Assembly (NCBI GenBank): GCA_945861465.1
Contig: CAMAVB010000003.1
Coordinates: 24,741 to 88,740, forward strand
DNA: 64,000 nt
Source: Candidatus Kuenenia stuttgartensis
GTDB lineage: Bacteria; Planctomycetota; Planctomycetia; Planctomycetales; Planctomycetaceae
Direction: 5' to 3'
Below, in pieces: positions 29,074-37,940 of this stretch. Under the pieces are notes generated by a model that saw nothing but the letters and a program-made list of their open reading frames with translations, did not search any database and was not told the origin of the DNA. Position numbers and translations under genes: made by a program. Each line of letters begins with the position of its first letter. Positions within the stretch are counted from its first letter, which is position 1.

Positions 29074-29883
29074 ATGAACCACATGCCTTGTCCTTTCCCC
29101 GGAATGGATCCGTACCTTGAACGTTCGGCAATCTGGCCGGATTTTCATGACAGTTTAATCGCCTACCTGCGAGAGGCTCTGCAGCCGCACCTGCGGCCTC
29201 GCTACGCCGCGTTGACTCAGGATCGACTCTATGTTGTCGAACATGATCGGCCCATTCGCTCGGACGTCTCGATCATTCGCACGCGAGATAATCGCGATTT
29301 CTCTCATGGTTCAACCACAGCAAACACAACGGAAGTCATGGTCGCAGATCGACCGCTCGTCGTGGATCTGTCACGAGAAGAGATTCATCAGCCTTATTTG
29401 CAGATCATTGAACCGGCAGCAGGCAACCGTGTGGTGACGGCGATCGAAGTGCTGAGTCCCGACAACAAGATGCCGGGGCCAGGGCGAGTTTCATATCTGG
29501 CGAAGCAGGAAGAACTCTGGGCGGGACATACGAATCTGGTCGAAATCGACTTGCTGCGTGTCGGGCAGAGCGTTGTTCGCATTGAACATGAACGGCTGCA
29601 GAAATTGGAGCATCGACGATATCTCGTGTCTGTGACTCGCAGTTTTCCAACGCGTTGCGAGCTTTATGGCGTACCGATGCAGCAACGGCTGCCTCATATC
29701 TCACTGCCGCTCGCCAGTGATGACAACGACATTCTGCTCAATCTGCAGGACGTGTTTACGCGATGCTGGAACACGGGACCGTACCCGGAATTGCTCAACT
29801 ATAACGCCGACCCACCGGGCGAAATGAGCGGCGAGGAACTGGACTATTGCCGTAAGGCAATGGCGGGGACAACGCCAGGATGA
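29074..29883 (+). CDS. DUF4058 family protein
   Basis: MPCPFPGMDPYLERSAIWPDFHDSLIAYLREALQPHLRPRYAALTQDRLYV. Confidence 0.9.
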   Translation: MNHMPCPFPGMDPYLERSAIWPDFHDSLIAYLREALQPHLRPRYAALTQDRLYVVEHDRPIRSDVSIIRTRDNRDFSHGSTTANTTEVMVADRPLVVDLSREEIHQPYLQIIEPAAGNRVVTAIEVLSPDNKMPGPGRVSYLAKQEELWAGHTNLVEIDLLRVGQSVVRIEHERLQKLEHRRYLVSVTRSFPTRCELYGVPMQQRLPHISLPLASDDNDILLNLQDVFTRCWNTGPYPELLNYNADPPGEMSGEELDYCRKAMAGTTPG

Positions 29884-29983
29884 AGCTGCCCTGATGCGCA
29901 AAAAGCGAGGTTGCCTCGGAATTCTCGTCTGATTGGCTCATGACTGAACTGAAAGCAGTTTTCAGTTTCGCCAGGCAATTGTT

Positions 29984-30586
29984 TCATGGTGCCAGCCGCT
30001 GAATCGACCAGGTATTGTCAGTCTCTGGCTCATAGACAAATCGGTCGTGCAGACGGTCGTCACCGGCTTGCCAGAATTCGAACCGGGTTGGCACGACTCG
30101 GAAGCCGCCCCAGAACGACGGCAGAGGCACTTCACCGCCCTGAAATTTCTGTTTGATCTCGTCCAGTTTTGCCTGCAGGATCGCGCGCGAAGAAATCGTG
30201 GAACTCTGTGCCGAACACCACGCCCCGAGCTGGCTGCCGCGAGGCCGCGTGACGAAATATTTCAGCGATTCCATCGTCGATACCTTCTGTGCTGTACCTT
30301 CAATCCGGATTTGCCGGTGCAGCGGTGCCCAGTAGAAGAGCAGGGCCACATTGGGATTCGCGGCAATGTCCCGTGCCTTGCGGCTTCCGTGGTTTGTAAA
30401 GAACACGAATCCCTGCTCGTCCCAGATCTTAAGCAATACCGTTCGGAGTGACGGTGCTCCCTTGTCGGAAACCGTCGCCAGGCTCATGGCATTCGGTTCA
30501 TGCAACCCGGCATCTGTGGCTGTCTGGAACCAGTTTCCAAACTGACGAAACGGGCTTGGGTGGAGATCCTGTTCTCGCAGTTCCAT
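29984..30586 (-). CDS. pdxH: Pyridoxamine 5'-phosphate oxidase
   Basis: FVFFTNHGSRKARDIAANPNVALLFYWAPLHRQIRIEG; C-terminal HDRFVYE...WSIQRLAP. Confidence 0.96.
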   Translation of the reverse strand: MELREQDLHPSPFRQFGNWFQTATDAGLHEPNAMSLATVSDKGAPSLRTVLLKIWDEQGFVFFTNHGSRKARDIAANPNVALLFYWAPLHRQIRIEGTAQKVSTMESLKYFVTRPRGSQLGAWCSAQSSTISSRAILQAKLDEIKQKFQGGEVPLPSFWGGFRVVPTRFEFWQAGDDRLHDRFVYEPETDNTWSIQRLAP

Positions 30587-30756
30587 CGATTATTGATCCG
30601 GAAAAGATAACATTCAGACTTGTTTTCGCGACGTGGAACCTGCATTGTCTCCGAAACTGCCGCGTCTGACAAATATCCAGAATTCGTTTAGACAAATCTC
30701 ACAGGTATGGGACTCAATTCGACTCTACGCTGCAAAATTGAGGGAGAACAGGGCCG

Positions 30757-32724
30757 GTGACGAAAACGGGGCGAAAACTTGTCACGATTCTCGCCATGCT
30801 GTGCATGGTTGCCTTAACGGCGACCGGTGGACGGGCTGATGATCCTTTGCCACTTGCTCCGACCGAGTTTGAATCAACTCCGGCGGTCATTTTGCATGGT
30901 TCGGCTGACGTTCTAAGCGTTGCCGTCCAGCAGCACGGCGAGCACATTTTTGCCGCGTTGTACGACGGTTCTGTGATGATGCTTGACCGGACAACGCGAA
31001 AACCCGTCCGGATTGTGAAGTGTCACGATGGGCCGGTCAGCGATCTGGTGGTCTCGAATTCTGGCGATGTGCTTGTTACTGCGGGGTACGACGGGACTGT
31101 TAAAACGTGGCGACTGCCGAGCTTTGAGTCTGCCGGGGCAATGTTTGGCCACTCAGGTCGAATTGTCACGGTCGCGATTTCGCCTGATGGCCACACCATT
31201 GCATCGTGTGGGTACGACAAGGCCGTGCGAATCTGGAGTGTGGGCGAAGCAATCGAGCGGGGGACACTGACCGGTCATGCAGCGACCGTCCGTGCCGTGG
31301 CCTTCTCGCCGGACGGGACCATCCTCGCGTCCGCCGGTGACGATGGACTCGTGCGGCTGTGGAGCGTCGGAGACTTGCACGAGATTGGTACGCGCAGCGG
31401 TCATGCCGGGCTAATTCGTGACGTTGCTTTCTCACCGGACGGGAAGACTCTGGCCGGTGCCGGTGAAGACGGAACCGTGCAGTTGTGGAGTGTGGCAGAC
31501 GCCGCCGCCGCACCAAAATCATTCACGCACAATGCCATGATGTGGAGCATCGCATTTTCGCCGCGAGGGTCGCTGCTTGCGATTGGCGACTCCGATGGCA
31601 TGATTCATGTCTGGAGTCTTGAAACAGGCCGGATCACATCGACCCTCGAAGGTCATACAGACACCGTGACGTCGTTGCACTTCGCAGCGGATTCGCAGAC
31701 GCTGTTCAGCAGCAGCCACGACGGTTCGATTAATTCCTGGCGTGCGAAGCAGCCTCCGCATCCGGCGTTGGCAACGATCAACATCGATGCTGGCAAGGTC
31801 TGGGCCATGGCAGTTTCGCCGGAAGGTTCCCGAATCGCGGTCGGAGGACAACGTGGATTCTTCAGAGTTCTCGACCTGGCCACAGGCAAGCAGATTGGCG
31901 AGCTGCACGGGAATCACCCCGCGACTGTCGATTGTCTGGAGTATTCACCTGACGGGCAGTTCATAGCCACGGGGAGTTGGCGGAACAACGAAGTCATTGT
32001 GTGGCGTGCCGATGATGGTGCCATGCAAAAATCATGCAAAGCAGAGGGGCACGTCCGAGCGATCGCCTTCTCGCCGGACGGAAAGAGAATCGCTGCCGGA
32101 TGCGAAGACAAGCTGCTCTTTGTCTGGAACACGGAATCCGGTGAGTTGATCAGCAAGGTTAACGCCCATGCACTGCCGGTCTACGATGTGTCGTTTTCGC
32201 CGGACGGACAGACAATTGCGACGTGTTCCGGAGACTGGACAGAAGCGAAGCCTGGAGAAATCAAGTTGTGGAATGCTGATTCACTTGCTGAGATCGCAAG
32301 GCTGGAGGGACATCAGGTTGCCGTCCGTTCGGCGGTGTTTAGTCCAGGCGGCAACCGCCTGGCCTCGGTCAGCGAAGACGGGGTGATCCGGATCTGGGAT
32401 GTCGCCACGAAGTCGCAACAGGCCGTGTTGCAGAATTCCTGCGGCGCGCGGTCGCTGGACTGGTCGCCGGACGGGAAACTTCTGGCAGCCGGACTTCACG
32501 ACGGAACCACGAATGTGTGGAACCTGGAAAGCGGATTGGTAGTGCGTCGATTTGGCGGCGGTGATGATACTTTTTCTGTCCGTTTCGTGGCAGACGGGTC
32601 CGTGTTGTGCGGCGTCGGAGGTGAGGCGAAGGTTATACTCTGGGACACGTCGGACCTGACAGGAAATGGCACCGCCGGGTGCGTCGTCGAATCGGTTCGC
32701 AGTTGGGAGAAAGGCGCGCAATGA
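30757..32724 (+). CDS. WD40 repeat protein (exported)
   Basis: Many repeats of GH...V..VAFSPDG..LASAGDDG.VRLWSV; GTG start. Confidence 0.95.
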   Translation: MTKTGRKLVTILAMLCMVALTATGGRADDPLPLAPTEFESTPAVILHGSADVLSVAVQQHGEHIFAALYDGSVMMLDRTTRKPVRIVKCHDGPVSDLVVSNSGDVLVTAGYDGTVKTWRLPSFESAGAMFGHSGRIVTVAISPDGHTIASCGYDKAVRIWSVGEAIERGTLTGHAATVRAVAFSPDGTILASAGDDGLVRLWSVGDLHEIGTRSGHAGLIRDVAFSPDGKTLAGAGEDGTVQLWSVADAAAAPKSFTHNAMMWSIAFSPRGSLLAIGDSDGMIHVWSLETGRITSTLEGHTDTVTSLHFAADSQTLFSSSHDGSINSWRAKQPPHPALATINIDAGKVWAMAVSPEGSRIAVGGQRGFFRVLDLATGKQIGELHGNHPATVDCLEYSPDGQFIATGSWRNNEVIVWRADDGAMQKSCKAEGHVRAIAFSPDGKRIAAGCEDKLLFVWNTESGELISKVNAHALPVYDVSFSPDGQTIATCSGDWTEAKPGEIKLWNADSLAEIARLEGHQVAVRSAVFSPGGNRLASVSEDGVIRIWDVATKSQQAVLQNSCGARSLDWSPDGKLLAAGLHDGTTNVWNLESGLVVRRFGGGDDTFSVRFVADGSVLCGVGGEAKVILWDTSDLTGNGTAGCVVESVRSWEKGAQ

Positions 32725-34409
32725 ACAGCATAAGGATTGAGACAGAAATAGGTGGGGCACGATTCCATCGTGCCTGGCACGTTATAAATGTGCCCCAAGT
32801 CCAGAAGGCGACAGTTATTTTTGCGCCGATCCTAAGCCGAATTCTCTTCGTTTTGTGCATCATTTCGCGGCTGGCGTTCTGTGGGGATCAGGTCATTGCG
32901 CAGGACGACGTTCAAAAACTGGCTGACAGGATCGACGAACTGATTGCCAGGAAGTGGGCGAAGAACAGGGTCGTCCCAGCCAGTGCGTCGGACGACTCCG
33001 AGTATCTGGGGCGTGTGTGGCTGGATATCGCCGGAAAGATTCCCACTGCGGCGGAAGCGCAGGATTTTCTTGACGACACAGCAATCGACAAAAGACGACG
33101 CATTGTCGATGAGTTACTGGATGGTCCGAACTATGTCGTCAACTGGTCAAACGTCTGGCGGAGAGTCCTCATTCCGGAAGCAGACAGCGATGTCAATATT
33201 CGCTTCATGCTGCCCGGCTTTGAAGGTTGGCTCCGGCAGCAATTGGACGAAAACAAGTCCTATGACGACTTTGTCAGAGAGATCCTGACGACCCCGGTCT
33301 CAGGCGTGAATCCGTATCAGGACCAGAACGGCCTCAGCCCGTTTGCCTATTATCAGTCAAAAGAGATCAAGCCCGAGAACCTCGCCGCCTCGACGTCGCG
33401 CATGTTTCTGGGGATTCGAATCGAGTGTGCTCAGTGCCACGATCATCCCTTCGACACCTGGAAACGAAAAGACTTCTGGGGCTACGCCACGTTCTTTGCT
33501 GCCATGCAGCGACAGCCGGGCGGCAACGGATTCCTCGGACAGCTTCAGGAATTATTCGTCCAACAGACGCTGACGGTTCCGGATACGAACGAAGTGGTGA
33601 ACGCCACCTATCTGACTGGCGTGTCGCCGCAAATCCCCTCCGGCAGCAGCGCCCGCCTGACGCTGGCGGACTGGGTGACTTCAGGTGACAACCCGTATTT
33701 TGCCCGCACGGCGGCCAATCGGGTCTGGGGTCACTTTTTCGGGACGGGGATCGTTGACCCGGTCGATGATTTTTCAGAGTCCAATCCGCCGAGTCATCCG
33801 GAGTTGCTCGACCTGCTGGCAAGGGAACTCGTCGAGCACGACTTCGATCTGAAGTTCCTCATGCGGGCCATTACAGCCAGCCGGACGTACCAGTTGACGA
33901 GTTCCGTTCGTAGTGCAGACACCGCCGCCGAACCATGGCTTTTTTCGCGAATGGCGGTGAAAGGCATGACGGCTGAGCAACTTTATGACAGCATTGCCCA
34001 AGCAGTCGGAACTCATGAAACGTTTGACACAACGCTGCAGGCACGCTTCGCGGTGACGGGGAGAAGTCAGTTTGTCGAACAGTTTTCCGACAGTCGCAGC
34101 GGACCCACCGAACGGCAGACCTCCGTGCTGCAGGCGCTGGCGATGATGAACGGCGGCATGATCACGAGAGCAACAGATCTCGAGTCAAGCCGAACATTTG
34201 CCGGAATCATCGCTTACCCTGGTTTCGACACGGCCCGACGCATCGAAGCGCTGTTCTTGTCCACATTACATCGGCGGCCACTCCCGGATGAATTGGACCG
34301 CTTTGTAAAATATGTGGAATCCAATGAAGAAGAAAGTACAACAAAGACGGCGCTCAGCGACGTCTTCTGGGTGTTGCTGAACAGCAGCGAGTTTTCGTTG
34401 AATCACTGA
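32721..34409 (+). CDS. DUF1549/DUF1553 family protein
   Basis: RRRIVDELLDGPNYVVNWSNVWRRVLIP; RMFLGIRIECAQCHDHPFDTWKRKDFWGYATFFA; 4-bp overlap with WD40 gene. Confidence 0.93.
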   Translation: MNSIRIETEIGGARFHRAWHVINVPQVQKATVIFAPILSRILFVLCIISRLAFCGDQVIAQDDVQKLADRIDELIARKWAKNRVVPASASDDSEYLGRVWLDIAGKIPTAAEAQDFLDDTAIDKRRRIVDELLDGPNYVVNWSNVWRRVLIPEADSDVNIRFMLPGFEGWLRQQLDENKSYDDFVREILTTPVSGVNPYQDQNGLSPFAYYQSKEIKPENLAASTSRMFLGIRIECAQCHDHPFDTWKRKDFWGYATFFAAMQRQPGGNGFLGQLQELFVQQTLTVPDTNEVVNATYLTGVSPQIPSGSSARLTLADWVTSGDNPYFARTAANRVWGHFFGTGIVDPVDDFSESNPPSHPELLDLLARELVEHDFDLKFLMRAITASRTYQLTSSVRSADTAAEPWLFSRMAVKGMTAEQLYDSIAQAVGTHETFDTTLQARFAVTGRSQFVEQFSDSRSGPTERQTSVLQALAMMNGGMITRATDLESSRTFAGIIAYPGFDTARRIEALFLSTLHRRPLPDELDRFVKYVESNEEESTTKTALSDVFWVLLNSSEFSLNH

Positions 34410-34672
34410 TCCAGTTCAGTAAACGTTTAGAGTTTTGTTTTCGTGAGAAGATTGTCGCAAAGCGACAGATGTCCGCCGACGGAGCGGCGGACCTACGTGG
34501 GCGAGCCGCTCCGTCGGCTCGTACCAGAAACGGCGGCGAGGCCAGGTATGCGACACCGTGAGGTTGGGTGGCGGGCGAAGCCCGCGCCAAGAACTTTTTA
34601 GATTCAAAAAGGCGAGCGAGGGATGTAAATCCACTGATGCTGTGTCCTGGGCGATCCGTGTGTTGTGGCGGT

Positions 34673-34793
34673 CTGTTGATTTAATCGCAGGGTGCGTGAA
34701 ACGGAGCGTAACGCACCACTTTGGGACAGCGTGAGAAAACTGGTGTGTTCCGCTGGCGCTGCACACACCCTACTGGAATCACTAAATCAACAG
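34673..34793. repeat. Nested inverted repeat: outer CTGTTGATTTA/TAAATCAACAG, inner GCAGGGTGCGTG.../...GCACACACCCTAC
   Basis: Arms 34673-34683 and 34783-34793. Confidence 0.75.
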
Positions 34794-34871
34794 AACGCTG
34801 GCTCACTCCGGCTGATACCTCGATCTCAGCGGCGTGAAGAATGTTTTTCCGATCGACAGAGGATCTGAACT

Positions 34872-36248
34872 ATGACGACACACATCAAATCGAAATCTCA
34901 GTTGGACCTGTGTTCGATCCGACGACGCGATTGGATGCATCTCATGGCGGCGGGAGTCACCGGAACATCGATGTCCGGCTGGATACAGCAACTCGCGGCG
35001 CAGACAGCAACTGACACCAACCGGCGGCGGTCTGTGATTCTGCTATGGATGAGCGGAGGACCAAGTCAGCTCGACACATTTGATGTCAAGCCTGATCACG
35101 GCAATGGCGGGCCGCTCAAGCCGATTGACACGTCCGTGCCGGGAATGCGGATCTGCGAGACGATGCCGAAACTGGCGCGGATGATGGAACACGTCGTCCC
35201 GATCCGTTCCATGTCGACTAAAGAAGGTGATCACTCACGGGCTACGTACCATTTGCGGACGGGATATCTGCCTCAGGGACCCGTTGATTATCCGACGCTC
35301 GGGGCGCTGATCAGCAATGAGCTTGGTGCCGACGATTCAGAGTTGCCGAATTTCGTGAGCATTGCCCCGTTCCGCGCCTTCAGCCCGGCAGCCTACAGTC
35401 CTGGCTTTCTCGGACCACAAAGGTCACCGCTGGTGGTCGGTGAAGGCGGCCGCGTCCTGTCGGTCGATGACCAAGCCAGTTACGGCCAGTCTCTGAAGGT
35501 CGAAAACCTCAAGCAGCCGGACAGCGTGACTTTGAGCCGGGCGGATCGCCGCCTGGCATTACTCAGGGATTTTGACGCTGGATTTCGTGACGTGCATCCG
35601 GGGCTGCCAGCCGGAAGTCACGAATCCGCGTACGCGCAAGCGGTGCGTATGATGCGGTCGTCGGCTGTTAAGGCGTTTGAACTGGACGAGGAAGACGACA
35701 CGCTTCGCGAAGCATATGGGAAAAACCAGTTCGGTCAGGGCTGTCTGCTTGCGCGGCGACTTGTGGAGCGTGGAGTGCCGTTTGTTGAGGTCTCCCTCAA
35801 TGGAGTGCAGGCGAATCAAAATTTTGGCTGGGACACACATGCGAACAATTTCGAGGCGGTCAAGCAGCTCACGTCGGTACTTGACCCTGCATGGGCGACA
35901 CTGCTTGAAGACTTACGGCTTCGTGGCCTGCTCGATTCGACGCTGGTCGTGTGGATGGGCGAGTTTGGCCGCACGCCGCGTATCAACGGCAGCAGCGGAC
36001 GCGATCACTGGGCCGTCTCGTGGACGACCGTGTTGTGCGGAGGCGGGATCAAGGGCGGCCAGTTCTTCGGCGAAACTACTGAGGACGGCATGGCGGTCAA
36101 GGATCGGCCAGTTTCAGTCGCAGATCTACTGGCCACGATCTGTCTTTCCGCAGGTGTTGATCCCATGAAGCAAAACATGTCAAATGTCGGTCGTCCAATC
36201 CGAATTGCCGATCCCGACGCGAAGCCCATCGCGGAGATCCTGTCATGA
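34872..36248 (+). CDS. DUF1501 family protein
   Basis: RRRDWMHLMAAGVTGTSMSGW; LLWMSGGPSQLDTFDVKPDHGNGGPLKPIDTSVPG. Confidence 0.95.
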   Translation: MTTHIKSKSQLDLCSIRRRDWMHLMAAGVTGTSMSGWIQQLAAQTATDTNRRRSVILLWMSGGPSQLDTFDVKPDHGNGGPLKPIDTSVPGMRICETMPKLARMMEHVVPIRSMSTKEGDHSRATYHLRTGYLPQGPVDYPTLGALISNELGADDSELPNFVSIAPFRAFSPAAYSPGFLGPQRSPLVVGEGGRVLSVDDQASYGQSLKVENLKQPDSVTLSRADRRLALLRDFDAGFRDVHPGLPAGSHESAYAQAVRMMRSSAVKAFELDEEDDTLREAYGKNQFGQGCLLARRLVERGVPFVEVSLNGVQANQNFGWDTHANNFEAVKQLTSVLDPAWATLLEDLRLRGLLDSTLVVWMGEFGRTPRINGSSGRDHWAVSWTTVLCGGGIKGGQFFGETTEDGMAVKDRPVSVADLLATICLSAGVDPMKQNMSNVGRPIRIADPDAKPIAEILS

Positions 36249-37927
36249 TGGGACGTTTGCTGTCTTTTACGAGTATCGTCTTTCTCACGGCAGGCGTTCT
36301 GTTTCCGGACGAGCCACAGCAGGAGGCGTCGGCCTCAGATTCTGCCGCAGCCACCCGCGACATCATTTATTTCCACCGTGAACACCCGATCTTCATTCGC
36401 GTGCGAATCGAGATCGACCAGACTCCCTTTGAACTTCCATGGATTGCGTACGTTCAAGCGTTGTTCGGTGAACTCGACCTGGACAGAGACGGCAGTCTGG
36501 GGCCGGAAGAGCTCTCCGTGACGGCAAACGTTGGCAGCGACGAACCTTCACCCGAAGCTGTGCGGCTGGCGCGGGACCCCGATCTCTGGTCTGCAGACAG
36601 AAGTCCGTTTGACCAGGCGATCACAATGGACGAGCTGACGGCGTTTCTTGTCTCCGCTGGTCGCGGGCCGTTTCATACTGTGGACGCGGCATCCGCACCC
36701 GTCAGTAATGATTCAGTCGGCATGACCCTGTTCGGGCTGCTGGATCTAAACTCAGATCGCATCCTTTCCAGAGAAGAGCTGGAGTCGGCGCTAACGACGC
36801 TGCGTCGCAGAGATCTTGATGACGACGGGACGTTTGGTCCGCTGGAATTGGGAGCCTCAGGAAATTCGTATGTCGCGCCGCTTGCTGGCACACCGGGCGA
36901 AACTCCTCGACCTTTCGCCGCGTTGACTCCTGGCTCAGCACCGATTGCGATCCTGCGAGAACTCGAACGCCGTTACGCAAAAATACCGTCGGCAACATCC
37001 GCAGGTCGCAGCACTTTGAGCCGCGCCCTTGGGAGCGAGGAACTGGGACTGGAATCCGAAGTATTCGATCGATACGATTTCGACTCGGACGGTCGTCTGG
37101 ATCTCGATGAGTTACGAGAATTGGTTCGACGTCCGCCGCCCACTATGGAACTGGTCGTGCGACTTGGCATCCGGGCAGAAGGTGCTCCTGTCGTGGAAAT
37201 GATCAGCTCCGCGAAAGGGCAGAACATCGCCGTGCGACGCTCAGCAGATGGACTGGCGAGCATCGTCATCAACGATGTGCAGATCGAAATCGCCCCGGCC
37301 ACGAGCGGGCCGGACGTCGCGAAGCAATACCTGCTCGGGCAGTTTGCGGCAGCCGATCTCGATAAGAACAACTATCTTGACGACAAAGAAGCTGGTCGCA
37401 GCGGCACATTCAGGGAATCGTTCGCTGAATTTGATAAGGACGCTGACGGTAAACTGTTTGAAAACGAGATGACGGTCGTTGTGGATGGCCGCATGAAGGC
37501 TGCTCGCAGCCGCACGCGGATGGACATCAACAGCCGTGGTCGCAATCTGTTCGGAATTCTCGATCTGGATCGGAATCGCAGTCTCAGCCGCCGAGAACTC
37601 GCTCAGGCGGTCAAACGAATCGCACTTTGGGATACCGACAGTGATCGTGCCATTTCGGAAGCTGAGATCCCGCAACTTTATCAGATCTCATTCGGACCGG
37701 GGCAGCCTGAGTTTCAAGGCGTCCAGATACCCGGCCAGGTCCAACGTTCAATCGGGGATACGACATCTCCGCTTTCAGCCGCGCCCGTTTGGTTCGAAAA
37801 GTTGGATCGAAACCGTGATAGCGAACTGACACGGCGAGAGTTTCCTGGTACGATTGCAGAGTTTCAAAAGCTTGATCAGAACTCCGATGGTGTCGTGGAT
37901 ACCGCAGAGGCCACTTTGGTGAAATAG
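36245..37927 (+). CDS. EF-hand domain protein
   Basis: Multiple DxDxDG loops (DLDRDGSLGPEEL, DFDSDGRLDLDEL, DKDADGKLFENEM, DRNRDSELTRREF). Confidence 0.93.
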   Translation: MMGRLLSFTSIVFLTAGVLFPDEPQQEASASDSAAATRDIIYFHREHPIFIRVRIEIDQTPFELPWIAYVQALFGELDLDRDGSLGPEELSVTANVGSDEPSPEAVRLARDPDLWSADRSPFDQAITMDELTAFLVSAGRGPFHTVDAASAPVSNDSVGMTLFGLLDLNSDRILSREELESALTTLRRRDLDDDGTFGPLELGASGNSYVAPLAGTPGETPRPFAALTPGSAPIAILRELERRYAKIPSATSAGRSTLSRALGSEELGLESEVFDRYDFDSDGRLDLDELRELVRRPPPTMELVVRLGIRAEGAPVVEMISSAKGQNIAVRRSADGLASIVINDVQIEIAPATSGPDVAKQYLLGQFAAADLDKNNYLDDKEAGRSGTFRESFAEFDKDADGKLFENEMTVVVDGRMKAARSRTRMDINSRGRNLFGILDLDRNRSLSRRELAQAVKRIALWDTDSDRAISEAEIPQLYQISFGPGQPEFQGVQIPGQVQRSIGDTTSPLSAAPVWFEKLDRNRDSELTRREFPGTIAEFQKLDQNSDGVVDTAEATLVK

Positions 37928-37940
37928 GGAGTGCATTATC

